This document shows, one piece after another, positions 17,182-26,639 of a DNA stretch of 64,000 bases (position 1 is its first letter; each line of letters begins with the position of its first letter). The notes under the pieces were generated by a model. That model did no database searches and was not told the origin of the DNA. It worked only from the letters and a program-made list of their open reading frames with translations. Position numbers and translations under genes: made by a program. This stretch comes from Palsa-883 sp963826975 (GTDB taxonomy: Bacteria > Pseudomonadota > Alphaproteobacteria > Acetobacterales > Acetobacteraceae): contig CAWGZJ010000002.1 in assembly GCA_963826975.1 (NCBI GenBank), positions 124,001 to 188,000 of the forward strand, written 5' to 3'.

Positions 17182-18528
17182 ATGCTGGTGGTGTCGATGA
17201 GCAAGCAGGAATTCGGCCGGCTTGAGGTGCTACTGCGAGTTCAGTCAGGTCGTTTGCGTGTCGCCGACGCCTGTGTGCTGATCGGCCTGCGGCGGCGTCA
17301 GGTGTTTCGTCTGCTGCGTGGTCTCAAGCAGGACGGTGCCACGAGCCTGCTGTCCAAGCACCGGGGCAAACCGAGCAACCATCGCCTGCCAGCCGAGGTT
17401 CGAGCCCTTGCGCTGTCGATTGTGCGCGAGAGGTATCCCGACTTCGGCCCGACCATGGCGGCGGAGAAGCTTGCGACGCAGCACGGCTGTTCGATCTCGC
17501 ACGAGACCTTGCGCGGTTGGATGATCGCGGACGGGCTGTGGATCGATCGGCGGCATCGCCTGCCCTCCCCGCATCAGCCGCGCCGGCGGCACGATTGTCT
17601 GGGTGAACTGGTACAGATCGACGGCTCGGATCACGCCTGGTTCGAGGATCGCGGTGAGCGATGCACGCTGCTGGCTTTCGTGGACGACGCGACGAGCCGG
17701 TTGATGCTTCTGCGTTTCGTTGTCTCAGAGTCGGCGTTTGATTATTTCCGTGCGACGCGCAGCTACCTGGAGACCCATGGCAAGCCGGTAGCGTTGTACA
17801 GCGACAAGCACGGCATATTTCGGGTGAACAACAAGGACGCAGTGGGTGGCGAGGGGATCACCCAGTTTGGCCGCGCGCTGTCGGTGCTGAACATCGACAT
17901 CATCTGCGCGAACAGCCCCCAGGCAAAGGGCCGGGTCGAGCGTGCGTTCGGCACATTGCAGGACCGGCTGGTGAAGGAGCTGCGGCTGGCCGGGCTATCG
18001 ACGATCGCCGCGGCGAATGCGTGGCTGCCTGGGTTTATCGCCGACTACAATGGCCGGTTTGGCCGTGACCCGGCGAATGCCAAGGACCTGCATCGGCCGC
18101 TATCTGCGGGAGACGACCTCGATGAGGTGCTGGCCTGGCGGGAGGACCGGACGGTCACGCAAAACCTGACCCTGCACTATGATCGGATGATGCTCATGCT
18201 CGACCCGACACCTCTGGCGCGCGGGTTGGTGCGCAAGAAGGTCGAGATCGTCAACTACCCGGATGGCCGGTTCGCGGTTCAGTTCGACGGGACAGCGCTG
18301 GGGTTCCGGGTGTTCGACAAGATCCGGACGGTCGATCCCGGCACCATCGTCGACAACAAACGGCTGTCGGCCGTGTTGGAACAAGTCAAGACGCAGCAGG
18401 CCGCGTATGCACCGAATCAGCAACGGAGACATGTTGCGCGGCAGCGGCCGCCGAACAACCTTGAGGCGCCAGGCCTGCCGTCGAAAGGACGCGCACCGCG
18501 TGGCATTGCCGTTGTGGCGCCGGTCTGA
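17182..18528 (+). CDS. ISNCY-family DDE transposase
   Basis: A 448-residue transposase of the ISNCY (IS1202-like) type. The N-terminal HTH region (RLRVADACVLIGLRRRQVFR) recognises element ends. The catalytic RNase H-like core has Asp in VQIDGSDHAWFE, Asp in LYSDKHGIFRVN and Glu in KGRVERAFGTLQDR. ATG 17182 follows GGGAGG at 17170-17175 with about 6 bases spacing. The frame is intact, so the element could be active. Confidence 0.88.
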   Translation: MLVVSMSKQEFGRLEVLLRVQSGRLRVADACVLIGLRRRQVFRLLRGLKQDGATSLLSKHRGKPSNHRLPAEVRALALSIVRERYPDFGPTMAAEKLATQHGCSISHETLRGWMIADGLWIDRRHRLPSPHQPRRRHDCLGELVQIDGSDHAWFEDRGERCTLLAFVDDATSRLMLLRFVVSESAFDYFRATRSYLETHGKPVALYSDKHGIFRVNNKDAVGGEGITQFGRALSVLNIDIICANSPQAKGRVERAFGTLQDRLVKELRLAGLSTIAAANAWLPGFIADYNGRFGRDPANAKDLHRPLSAGDDLDEVLAWREDRTVTQNLTLHYDRMMLMLDPTPLARGLVRKKVEIVNYPDGRFAVQFDGTALGFRVFDKIRTVDPGTIVDNKRLSAVLEQVKTQQAAYAPNQQRRHVARQRPPNNLEAPGLPSKGRAPRGIAVVAPV

Positions 18529-18572
18529 ATTCGTCAGCCACATCGCGGTTGGTCGCACGGCGTTTTCATTCT

Positions 18573-18660
18573 GCTGGGCGAGGGTGACGGCCTCAAGGGC
18601 TGCGCTTCGCGCACCGGCAAGTGCCGGCTTCGGCCCTTGACCCCGTCGCCCTCGCCCAGC
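18573..18660. repeat. cloverleaf-like nested inverted repeat inside the ISNCY element
   Basis: Outer arms 18573-18600 and 18633-18660 match at 25 of 28 positions, with one mismatch a G-U pair in RNA. Inside are two further perfect hairpins in tandem: TGCGC-TTC-GCGCA (18601-18613) and CCGGCA-AG-TGCCGG (18614-18627). It lies 45 bases after the transposase stop. It could terminate transcription or mark the element end. Confidence 0.8.
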
Positions 18661-18941
18661 GATTGGCAGTGATGCCGTGTGGCGCTGATCCTGTCCGCCG
18701 CCCGGGAGTGTCATTTCTACTTTGCGCGCCCGGTGACATTTCCATCTTGCGCCGACAATAACTGGTGTTCCAACTGCCTCGACGGCGCCGTCCGCCCCGG
18801 TCAGCTAGACCACCACGCGCCACCTAATCCGGCGGGGGTTGAGAATAAGTGCAAAAATTGGTCGCAACGCGGGCTGCGGTGAAATCTGGCGCTGTCCGTA
18901 AAGGTTCCCTTCCTGGACAGCAGGAGGCTATGGGACTGTCC

Positions 18942-18968
18942 AGAGATTGGGGGGATCATGCCACCATC
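18942..18968. repeat. ISKra4-type terminal sequence
   Basis: GGGACTGTCCAGAGATTGGG followed by GGGATCA resembles the end next to the ISKra4-family transposase remnant at 50356-50383 (reverse-complemented) and the end at 21007. It marks the right-hand end of a lost or partial element just downstream of the sedolisin gene. The 18745-18941 stretch before it shows no gene. Confidence 0.5.
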
Positions 18969-19093
18969 GCAAGCACGTGGCCAGGCGCAGCTCCTGCGCT
19001 ACGCGCGTGAGTCGGCGTCGCGCCAAGACAAAGGGCCAGCGCCGCACGGCGGATGCCACGGGCACCCGCCGCCCCGCCCTCTGGCCGCGCCGG

Positions 19094-20734
19094 TCAGGCT
19101 GCCTTGACCTTCGGCGTCGCTTTGGACTTCACAGACGCGCTGGCCGCCGCCGAGGGTACGCCGAACAACGCGGCGACCTGCGCGCCGTTCGGACTGCCGA
19201 TGCCAGTGCAGGCGTCCCAGCCCCTGCTCGCCGCGAAGTCGCCGTTGTTGCCTTGGGTGATGTCGTTGAGCGCGCCGGGCGATGCGTATAGTGTCGGGTT
19301 GACGTAGCCCACAGCACTGCCCTTCGCCGCGTTGATGCGGGCGATCAGCCCGGCCCACAGCGGCGCCACTGCGCTCGTGCCGCCGATCACGGCATCGGTC
19401 CCGTCGATGCGCACGTCGTATCCCGTGTCTGGGTCCGCATCGCCACAGACATCCGGCACACCGCGCATCGTCAGCGGCGCAGTTGCACCCGATGTCATCG
19501 TCGTCTGCAGTCCGTCCTGCCAGGCCGGCAGCGCGAAGAAGCTGCTCACGCCGCCGCCGCTGGCGCCGCCCTGTGCTCCGTCGTTCCAGACCGTCTCGCT
19601 AGTGATCGTCGTGCCCGAGGCCTGCAGGCTGGTGCCGCCGCACCCCAGCGCGTACGAGCTTGACGCCGGAAAATCGACGTGATCGGCGCCGTCGGTCACG
19701 CCGTCGCTCGACCCGTTGTCGCCGGAGGCGACGCAGACGGTGATGCCGACCGTCGCCGCCGCCTGAAACGCCGAATCAAATGCGGTCATCGACTGCTGCG
19801 TCCAGGATGATTCCGGGCCGCCCCAGCTGATGGAGATGACCGAGGGCTGGTTCGTGGCGTCGTGCACCGCGGTGGTGATCACGTCGAGGAAGCCGGCATC
19901 GGTGTTCGGCGCAAAATACACCGCTATCTTCGCCGCCGGCGCCACCGCGCCGACCACCTCGATATCGAGCATCACCTCCCCGTCCGGCCCGTTCGGGTCG
20001 CCGGTCGGCTGGTTCCTGCCGTGGTCCACCGACACCACGGTGACGCTCGGCGCGGCGCCGATGCCCAATCCCGAGAAGTAGGCGCTGAGGTCCGCCGCCC
20101 GCTCACCGCCGCCGAGCTCGATGATGCCGACGCACTGCCCCTGCCCGTCTCCCGGCAGGAAGTTGTAGAGTTGGGCGATCTGCAACGGCGTGTACGACGT
20201 GTCGCCGCCGGCGCCGGCGTGCCAGTGCACGTTGCCGGGCGTGCGGCGAGCCCGGAAGTGTGGCTTCGCCGCCGGCCGGTTGTCGAGGCCGAGCACGGCT
20301 TCGACCACGCCGTTCAGCTCGTCCGGCAAATGGATGCTGCCAACTCGCCCGCGATACGAGCCGCCAGGATGCTCGAACCGCTGTAGATCCACGCCGAACG
20401 CTTCGTTGAACTGCGCCACTGTGCCGGAAAGCACCACGGTGCGTCGCCCGGCGTGTTCCTGTACGATCGACAGCTTGTGCGCGGTCGCAAATTTCCTGAC
20501 TGCGGCGAGGTCGGCGCTGGCGGCGCCGAACTGCCGGTCGAATTCCTGGCGGGATAGGTGCTCGCCCGCCCCCTTGCGGCTAGCGAGCTTCTCGACCCGC
20601 TCCTTCAGTGCGCCGGCGTTGCCGCGGCGTAGCAGCACGCTGACCTCCAGCCGCTCGGCCTGATCGGCGCGGCCGGCGGACTTTGCTCCGGGCATGGGTT
20701 GCCGCTGGCTGCCCTTGAGTGGATTTTTTGCCAT
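19094..20734 (-). CDS. S53 family (sedolisin/kumamolisin) serine-carboxyl peptidase
   Basis: A 546-residue protease. Residues up to about 165 form the activation prodomain (SRQEFDRQFGAASADLAAVR, TVVLSGTVAQFNEAFGVDLQ). The catalytic domain follows: Glu253 and Asp257 in DGEVMLDIEV, oxyanion Asp339 in ASGDNGSS, Ser454 in GGTSAVAPLW, and a C-terminal calcium-site region near DITQGNNGDF. Sedolisins are acid-active secreted endopeptidases. No classical signal peptide is visible, as in several kumamolisin-like enzymes. It begins with a short basic, low-complexity leader. Similar ISKra4-type ends lie on both sides in the same orientation, so acquisition by transposition is plausible. Confidence 0.92.
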   Translation of the reverse strand: MAKNPLKGSQRQPMPGAKSAGRADQAERLEVSVLLRRGNAGALKERVEKLASRKGAGEHLSRQEFDRQFGAASADLAAVRKFATAHKLSIVQEHAGRRTVVLSGTVAQFNEAFGVDLQRFEHPGGSYRGRVGSIHLPDELNGVVEAVLGLDNRPAAKPHFRARRTPGNVHWHAGAGGDTSYTPLQIAQLYNFLPGDGQGQCVGIIELGGGERAADLSAYFSGLGIGAAPSVTVVSVDHGRNQPTGDPNGPDGEVMLDIEVVGAVAPAAKIAVYFAPNTDAGFLDVITTAVHDATNQPSVISISWGGPESSWTQQSMTAFDSAFQAAATVGITVCVASGDNGSSDGVTDGADHVDFPASSSYALGCGGTSLQASGTTITSETVWNDGAQGGASGGGVSSFFALPAWQDGLQTTMTSGATAPLTMRGVPDVCGDADPDTGYDVRIDGTDAVIGGTSAVAPLWAGLIARINAAKGSAVGYVNPTLYASPGALNDITQGNNGDFAASRGWDACTGIGSPNGAQVAALFGVPSAAASASVKSKATPKVKAA

Positions 20735-21006
20735 TCGACGATTTCCTTCCCAGTGAACGAAAGGGGCTTCGCAATTGCGATGACGCGTTTCGAGACGCTC
20801 GCGACAGGCCTTGCAAGAACCGTCAGGGTTGTTGATCCGGCGGTATCTTGCCGATTGGTTGTCTTCTCGCGCGGCGGAGGCGCGGCACCAAGTGGCCGCG
20901 GCGCCAAGGCCGCCGGCAGACTAGCGACCCCAAGATAGCATTGCGACGGCAACAGGAACAGGACCGAGGGCGAAACTTGCGATCACCGTTCCTGTCATCG
21001 GGCCTC
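20735..21006. other. upstream region of the sedolisin gene
   Basis: About 270 bases between the leftward sedolisin start and the ISKra4 remnant end. No convincing coding frame. It should hold the sedolisin promoter, but no clear boxes or operators were found. Confidence 0.35.
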
Positions 21007-21640
21007 GGGACTGCCTCAAGATTGGGGGTCAGGCGGCGACCGCCATCGGCGAGGATGAATCGTTCGTGGGATGGAATTTCTGTCCATAAGCGGAGCCGAA
21101 CGTGCCATTGTAGACAGCGTAACGAACCTGCGGCAGGAGATCGGCGCCACGTCGCGACCATCGCATCTGCTGCGATTTATTCATTCGGCGGTTCACCAGA
21201 AAATTGGCGGTCCCTTCAGTGATCGCAGTTCCAACGCGCAGTCCGCTACGGTGGCGTTCGGCGTAATTGACCAACCAGTCGCCCTGGCCGGTGAGATCAC
21301 CATCCAGCGCCTGCAAGGCGGTCCACAACTTTCGTGAGGGCGCGATGGACTTTCGGCTACCCGGCTCGTACTGGAAATGATGCATGACAACGCGAATGCG
21401 GTCGACGCTTTTCCCGGCGTTTTTGGCCTTGCCATTCCAAATGCGCCAGTGCAATTGCTCGACCTCGGCGACGGTTCGGCCGACGGCGTCAAGGTTCCGG
21501 CCGATCAATACTTTGATGTCCGTGTCTTCAGCCTGGAGACCCAGTCGAACCTGATCCGCGACCACCAGGAAGCCGTGCGGGCGTTCGGAGAGACGCGCCG
21601 ACCGGGTTTCACCGGACGCTGAACGCAGACTTTCAACCAC
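21007..21640 (-). pseudogene. ISKra4-family transposase remnant (C-terminal part) with element end
   Basis: The leftward frame ending at 21029 carries a conserved ISKra4-type C-terminus: QLHWRIWNGKAKNAGKSVDR, SRKLWTALQALDGDL, GLRVGTAITEGTANFLVNRR, NKSQQMRWSRRGADLLPQVR, YAVYNGTFGSAYGQKF. The N-terminal and central parts are missing and no start exists; the frame runs into the SDR gene upstream region. GGGACTGCCTCAAGATTGGG at 21007-21026 is the adjoining element end. The fragment is non-functional. Related pieces occur at 36.9, 39.0 and 50.2 kb. Confidence 0.7.
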
Positions 21641-21682
21641 AGCGGGCCTGCACGGCCGAAGCCAAGCGAAGGAACCGGAACG

Positions 21683-22447
21683 ATGGCTGAAACAGAACAG
21701 AGCGTCCCATCCTGGGAATCCCATGTGCCGGCCGCCCGCCTGCGTGGGCGCCGCATCCTGATTACCGGCGCGGCCTCGGGAATCGGTCGCCGAACCGCGC
21801 GCTTATTTGCCTCTGAAGGTGCCGCTCTGACCCTGCTCGATCGTGACGCCGAGGGGCTGGCCGACATCGCCGGCGAGACGCGCGGGCACGCGGTCGCGGC
21901 GGACGTTACGGAAGAGGTGTCCGTCGCACGGGCCGTCACGCAGGGCGCCGAGGCGATGGGCGGCATGGACGGCCTCGTGAACGCCGCCGGGATCGTCATT
22001 CGCGGGCCGGTGCTTGACATCAGCGTCGCGGACTGGCGGCGCGTGATCGATGTGAACCTCACCGGGATCTATGTCGTCGTGCGGTGCGCGCTACCATGGC
22101 TGTCCCGGGCGCCGTTCGCGACGATCGTGAATATCGCATCGGGCCAGGGCCTGCTGCCCAACGCGCCGGAGATGACGGCCTATGCCGCCTCCAAAGGCGG
22201 AGTCGTCAACCTGACGCGGGCGCTGGCCGCCGAACTGGCGCCTGCCATCCGCGTCAACAGCATCTGTCCCGGCATGGTGAACACGCCGATGACCCGGGGC
22301 GGGCAAGGCGACGTCAGCCCCTACGCGCTGAAGCGCGTGGCGGATCCGCTGGAGATCGCCCATGCGCTGCTGTTCCTCACCGGCCGAGAATCGTCGTTCG
22401 TTACCGGTGCGGCGCTGGCGGTGGATGGCGGGCGGACGTTCCATTAA
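21683..22447 (+). CDS. SDR family NAD(P)-dependent oxidoreductase
   Basis: A 254-residue classical short-chain dehydrogenase/reductase. Rossmann motif TGAASGIGRR at about residues 30-39, NAAG after GLV, catalytic Ser in NIASGQG, and YAASK active-site Tyr/Lys. The end ITGAALAVDGGRTF-like (FVTGAALAVDGGRTF) is standard. Substrate unknown; possibly a sugar, polyol or beta-hydroxyacyl alcohol. An ISKra4 remnant lies immediately upstream in the opposite direction, so its promoter may have been altered. It converges on a luciferase-like gene. Confidence 0.9.
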   Translation: MAETEQSVPSWESHVPAARLRGRRILITGAASGIGRRTARLFASEGAALTLLDRDAEGLADIAGETRGHAVAADVTEEVSVARAVTQGAEAMGGMDGLVNAAGIVIRGPVLDISVADWRRVIDVNLTGIYVVVRCALPWLSRAPFATIVNIASGQGLLPNAPEMTAYAASKGGVVNLTRALAAELAPAIRVNSICPGMVNTPMTRGGQGDVSPYALKRVADPLEIAHALLFLTGRESSFVTGAALAVDGGRTFH

Positions 22448-22552
22448 CGCGCCGCAGCTCTTCGAGGCCACAGCCCGCGCCGGCGTCACGCGGGACTGCG
22501 CCATCATGCCACCGGCCGCGCCGCGCGCCGGCGGCTGAACACCCCACCCCGC

Positions 22553-23677
22553 TCAGGCGTGTGCCGGAACCGCTGCGCTGGCGTCCTGCGACACGGGCGA
22601 ATGGGTCGCGGGCTGCCAGGTCTTCATCACCGGCATCACCTCCCTGGCGAACAGCCGCATCGACGCCTCGGCCTTGGCGAACGGAATGCCACCGAAGCGG
22701 AACGAGCTGTTCAGCTCGAAATCGCCCAGCAGTTCGCGGCGTGCCTCGTAGGCGCGCAGCACCTCATCCGGCGTGCCGCGCACCGCGACCTGCAGTAGCG
22801 CGCTCACCAGCCCGTCGCGACCGGTGGTGCGCGCCAGTTCCGACTTCTTGGCATAGGCGTCATAGCCCTTCGCGGTCGCGAAGTGGGTGCTCATCAGCTC
22901 GTAATGCTCCAGATTGCTGTCGACGAAGCTGGCCATATGGCGCTCTGCCAATTCTTTCGCCTCGCCGGAGGTGGCGGCGCAGATGCACTGATCGGCGGTG
23001 ACCGGCGGCGGCGCTGCGATGCCGTTATATTTGGCGAACAGTTCGCGATAGCGCTGAATGCCCGGCAGGCGCAGCGGCCAGGGCCGGTCGGCGAACATCA
23101 GCATGCGCGCCTTCAGCCGGGCTGCGGCATCGATGGAATCCTCGCTGGAAGCGACCGCGTAAGTGCGATCCGCGAAGCTGCGTTCCGGTCGCGGCCGTAT
23201 CTCGATCCTGGGCTGCGGATAGAATTTGCCATGCCCCTCAATGAAGCCGGTCCGCAGCGCTTCCAGGATCATCGCCGCGGCTTCGTCGAACCGCTCCCGC
23301 GAATTGTCCATGGTGCCGCGGAAAGCCGCGAATTCGCGCCGCGCGAGGCCACGCCCGAGCCCCAGCCGTAGTCGGCCATTGCTCAACAGATCGAGTACCG
23401 CCACCTTTTCCGTCACGCGCAGCGGATCATTCCAGGGCAGAATAATCGCCGCGGTGCCGAGATCGGCATGCGTGCACAGCGGTGCGAGATAAGACAGAAG
23501 CTGGGTGTTGTCGGGGCAGAACGAATAGTCGAAGAAATGATGCTCCACCGACCAGAGCACGTCGAACCCGAGCTCATCAGCGAGCCGCGCCAGACGAATC
23601 TCCTCCTGCCAGGCCTCCCGGTCGCTCATGCCCGGCCAACCATAGGTGGAGAAAATCATTTGAATGCCGACATCCAT
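22553..23677 (-). CDS. LLM class flavin-dependent oxidoreductase
   Basis: A 374-residue luciferase-like (beta/alpha)8 monooxygenase: MDVGIQMIFSTYGWPGMSDR, ADELGFDVLWSVEHHFFDY, the NGRLRLGLGRGLARREFAAF flavin-binding segment and late FGGIPFAKAEASMRLFAREV. Such enzymes use FMNH2 and O2 supplied by a separate reductase. Two further family members lie at 24.9 and 55.7 kb, suggesting a capacity for desulfonation or ring/aldehyde oxidation, but substrates are unknown. A 440-base gap upstream should contain its promoter. Confidence 0.88.
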   Translation of the reverse strand: MDVGIQMIFSTYGWPGMSDREAWQEEIRLARLADELGFDVLWSVEHHFFDYSFCPDNTQLLSYLAPLCTHADLGTAAIILPWNDPLRVTEKVAVLDLLSNGRLRLGLGRGLARREFAAFRGTMDNSRERFDEAAAMILEALRTGFIEGHGKFYPQPRIEIRPRPERSFADRTYAVASSEDSIDAAARLKARMLMFADRPWPLRLPGIQRYRELFAKYNGIAAPPPVTADQCICAATSGEAKELAERHMASFVDSNLEHYELMSTHFATAKGYDAYAKKSELARTTGRDGLVSALLQVAVRGTPDEVLRAYEARRELLGDFELNSSFRFGGIPFAKAEASMRLFAREVMPVMKTWQPATHSPVSQDASAAVPAHA

Positions 23678-24120
23678 TGGCTTCCTCCGTTGTGTCCGCG
23701 CTCCGGTGGGTCGCTGCCCTGGGGGGTCGATCGCTGGCGTTGCACCAACCTACGGGGGAGTAGGTTCCCATGTGCCAGTGCCTGCCGCAACGGGGCAGGC
23801 ATCGGCGCGGGGCAGGTCGTCGCCGCGGTATTGGTCGGATCAGTAGGGAGAGCATGACCTGTTCTCGGATTTTCATGCCGCGACCGTGCTGCAGGGATCA
23901 AGGGCAAAGGCGCAATGACACAACCCCGGTCGGGGTCATGCAGTGCGAACGAAATTCGGGCATCTGAACTCCAGCATGTGGTTCGGAACACGGACGGCGA
24001 TGACCACTTGATCGCCCGACGGCGGTCCCTGCGCGCGCAGCTCATCGCCGATGACCCGTTTGTACTGTCCGATCGCTACCTTGATCCTGGATCTCTTCCG
24101 TAGATGAATTGGCCGCGCCG
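23678..24120. other. intergenic region without a recognised gene
   Basis: About 440 bases between two leftward genes. Short open frames occur on both strands but none matches a family I recognise. One leftward stretch (VIAVRVPNHMLEFRCPNF, about 23960-24010) looks mildly protein-like and may be a gene scrap. The promoter of the 23677 gene should be at its left edge. Confidence 0.3.
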
Positions 24121-24483
24121 CTAGACGGTCAGGACTTCAAGTAGATGGCCATTCGGATCCTTGAAGTAGAACCCACGCCCGCCGGCACGATGGTTGATGG
24201 CCATGTCGTCAGATGAGCGAGGGCCGCTCCCGTAAGGGATCTCTTCATCCTTGATCCGCTGAAAGATTGCGTCGAATTCCGCGTCGCTCACCTTGAACGC
24301 GTAGTGATGCGGTTCGAACGTCGCGCGCGTGTCGAAGTCCAGGACGAGCGTGTCGTTCACCCTGACCGGGGCAAAGTGAGAAACCGGCCCTTCGAATCGC
24401 AGACCGAAGATGCGCGCGAAAAACCCGGCGGACGTCTCATTGTCGTGTGCCGGAATGATCGTGTGGTCGAGCACAATTGCCAT
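24121..24483 (-). CDS. VOC family protein (glyoxalase/dioxygenase fold)
   Basis: A 120-residue vicinal-oxygen-chelate protein. The N-terminal beta strand VLDHTIIPAHDNETSAGFFA carries a metal-ligand His, HHYAFKVSD carries another, and the last strand GRGFYFKDPNGHLLEVLTV has the typical Glu ligand. One domain, so it probably dimerises to form the metal site. Members include glyoxalase I, ring-cleavage dioxygenases and resistance proteins; function here is unknown. The gene stands alone. Confidence 0.85.
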   Translation of the reverse strand: MAIVLDHTIIPAHDNETSAGFFARIFGLRFEGPVSHFAPVRVNDTLVLDFDTRATFEPHHYAFKVSDAEFDAIFQRIKDEEIPYGSGPRSSDDMAINHRAGGRGFYFKDPNGHLLEVLTV

Positions 24484-24855
24484 GGTAGCCTCCCGTAATT
24501 GTCTCCACCGACGCGGACGCCCGCGCTGCCTCAGACGGGCGTCTCAGTTTAGCCGATCCATGGCGTGTGGCACATCCGGGGCGGGACGCCGACGAGCGGA
24601 TGCTCAGGTGGGCCACCCACGCGCCCCGTTCGCGAAGCCTGGTGACGGCGATTATCCGCCAGTTGGCGCGCGAGCCGCGGAAGAGCACTATGGAACGCGT
24701 GCTCGCGACGAGTGAGGTCAAAACCGGCTTTCTGACACGCCCGCCGGCCGACCACCGAGCGGCCGCAAACCTGACCCAGGACACCGCGGGCAAAGCTCTT
24801 GATTTGCGATTTCGTGTCGATCGGATTGCCGGCCCGCAATGAGGAGACATCGCTG
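24484..24855. other. intergenic region between divergent genes
   Basis: About 370 bases between the leftward VOC gene and a rightward luciferase-like gene. It should contain both promoters. No small gene, repeat or operator could be supported. GAGGAGA at 24841-24847 is the ribosome site of the rightward gene. Confidence 0.35.
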
Positions 24856-26011
24856 ATGATCACGAAATTCAACACCGTCTATGCCGGCCACGTGGATATG
24901 CCCGACCGTGGCCAAGACGCGACTCCCTCCAACGACCGACGCTTCTCGAACGAGCATCTGGCCGGCGTATTTTCCAAGGCCGAGGCTATCGCGGGGCTTA
25001 TGGACGAGACCGGCTGGGATACGCTCTGGATGGCTGAGCATCACTTCCAACCGGAAGGTTACGAAGTGCTCCCGAACCTACTGATGACGGCAGTGCATCT
25101 TTGCCATCTCACCAAGAACCTCAAAATTGGCTGCGGCTTCAACATCACGCCGATGTGGCATCCGCTACGGCTCGCCGAGGATTTCGCCTGCGCCGACATC
25201 ATGACGAAGGGTCGCACGGTCTTCGGTGTCGGGCGTGGTTATCACACACGCGAGGTGGAAACCTTCGGCGCGCCCATGCTTGACGAGCACGCCAACCGAG
25301 AGTTGTTCGAGGAACAGGTCGAAATCATCTTCAAGGCATTCAACAACGAGCGCTTCTCGCATCAGGGCAAGCACTACACACTGCCACCGGAGGTGCCGTA
25401 TCGCGGATATATGCTGAAGGACCTCACGCTGGTGCCGCGGCCGGTCCGCCTTCCGGTAGAGTGCTGGCAACCGGTGGTCAGCGCCTCGGCACGCGGGCTC
25501 GACTTCATGGTGAAGCACAACATCAAGGGTGCCGTCGGGGGTGGCGCGGCCACCCTGGAACGCGGTCCGATAGCCGCCTTTCAGGAAGCGGGACATCGCG
25601 CCGGCAAGGACTGGAAGCTCGGCGAGAATCTGATGATCGGCATCACCATCCATCTCGCCGATTTGCGGCAACAGGCGCTCCGGGCAATTGTCCCGCTTTA
25701 TGAAGAACACGCCAAGATGTTTGCTCCGCTCGGTTTCATGCCGGGCATGACCAAGGAACAAATCGCTGCCGTCGCGCGTCGCGGCCAGTGGTACGAGTTC
25801 GGGCGTGCCACGGGTGGAGCACTACATCGAAAAGGGTGGTTGGTTCGCCGACACAGCGCAAGAACTGGTCGCCTTCCTCAAGGATATTGAAGCCCGCTAT
25901 CCGGGGCTGGAGCACATCAGCCTATCGATGCCGATGGGAACGCCAGAAGCGATAATGCTCGACCAGTATCGGCGTGTGGCCGCAGAGGTGATGCCGCACT
26001 TCAGACGTTGA
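24856..26011 (+). pseudogene. LLM class flavin-dependent oxidoreductase with one-base insertion
   Basis: The frame from ATG 24856 (after GAGGAGA) reads a luciferase-like enzyme: GHVDMPDRG, MDETGWDTLWMAEHHFQPEG, GRTVFGVGRGYHTREVETFG, YRGYMLKDLTLVPRPV. At 25801-25803 a GGG shifts the frame. Removing one G gives YEFGVPRVEHYIEKGGWF and continues AQELVAFLKDIEARYPGLEH to the normal end EVMPHF at 26011. About 384 residues if corrected. As written the last 65 residues are replaced by a wrong tail. A homopolymer location makes a sequencing error as likely as a real mutation. Confidence 0.8.
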
Positions 26012-26146
26012 TCCGACTGCCGTGGGCAGCGGCCGGCCGATCCGAGGCACTCATTCTCGGCAGTCTGGGCCACGCATCCGCAATGCCAGCACTCAACCAG
26101 CAGCACGTGCGGCATCCGTTGACCAGCCTGTGAAGCTGCGTACATC

Positions 26147-26178
26147 GAGAAATCGCTACATCCAAGCGGCGATTTCTC
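26147..26178. terminator. 10-bp hairpin downstream of the luciferase-like gene
   Basis: GAGAAATCGC (26147-26156) and GCGATTTCTC (26169-26178) form a perfect 10-bp stem with a 12-base loop, followed by AATTT. It lies about 135 bases after the stop at 26011 and may terminate that transcript. The lack of a long T-run keeps confidence modest. Confidence 0.4.
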
Positions 26179-26245
26179 AATTTAACGGCAACGGCAAGCC
26201 CCTTGATTCTGCTCGCATTGGCTTTCTCAGTCCAAACGACAGCAT

Positions 26246-26520
26246 GACACCGGCGGCGGGATTGCCTGGGCGAACTGGTGCGGATCGACGGCTCGGGGCA
26301 TGCCTGGTTCGAGGATCGCGGCAGGATGTCTACGCTGCTGGCCTTCGTGGATGATGGGGTGACGCGACGAGCCGGCTGATGCTTCTGCGCTTCGTGGCCT
26401 CGGAGTCGGCATTCGATTACTTCCGGGCGAGGCGCAGCTACCTGGGGACCCATGGTAAGCCGGTTGTCTTATATAGCGACAAGCACGGTGTCTTTCGGGT
26501 GAACAACGATGCCGTCGCCG
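26246..26520 (+). pseudogene. ISNCY transposase fragment
   Basis: This segment parallels bases 17580-17840 of the intact ISNCY transposase: CLGELVRIDGSGHAWFEDRG in one frame, then after an indel LMLLRFVASESAFDYFRARR and VVLYSDKHGVFRVNN in another. Only the region with the first two catalytic Asp residues remains; both ends are missing. Identity is high but not complete, so it is a relative of the 17-kb element rather than a recent copy. It sits just beyond the end of dhaK. Confidence 0.8.
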
Positions 26521-26639
26521 TACTGCTCACGCCCGATGCGTTGCGCCATTCGACAACAGGTCTCTGCGAGAGCCGTAAGCGCGTCACGCCGCGAGAGCAA
26601 CGGGCTGCGGTTCCGGCGCTTCCGCAAACCTGTGTTCGT

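Larger units (their letters stand above)
17117..18744 (+). mobile_element. ISNCY-family insertion sequence (apparently complete)
   Basis: The transposase gene is bounded by imperfect inverted ends of about 42 bases. The left end (17117-17158) includes GCAAAGTAGCGGTGACACTT followed by GCCCGGGC. The right end (18701-18744), reverse-complemented, contains GCAAAGTAGAAATGACACT followed by CCCGGGC. The shared core GCAAAGTAG--GTGACACT--CCCGGGC supports the boundaries; exact termini and target duplication were not resolved. A striking hairpin lies between the transposase stop and the right end. A second, degraded relative is at 26246-26520. Confidence 0.75.

Noticed and set aside
19862..20386. Plus-strand frames over the sedolisin gene
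   Set aside because: No domain, low-complexity translation; the opposite strand encodes a full S53 protease with its catalytic residues.
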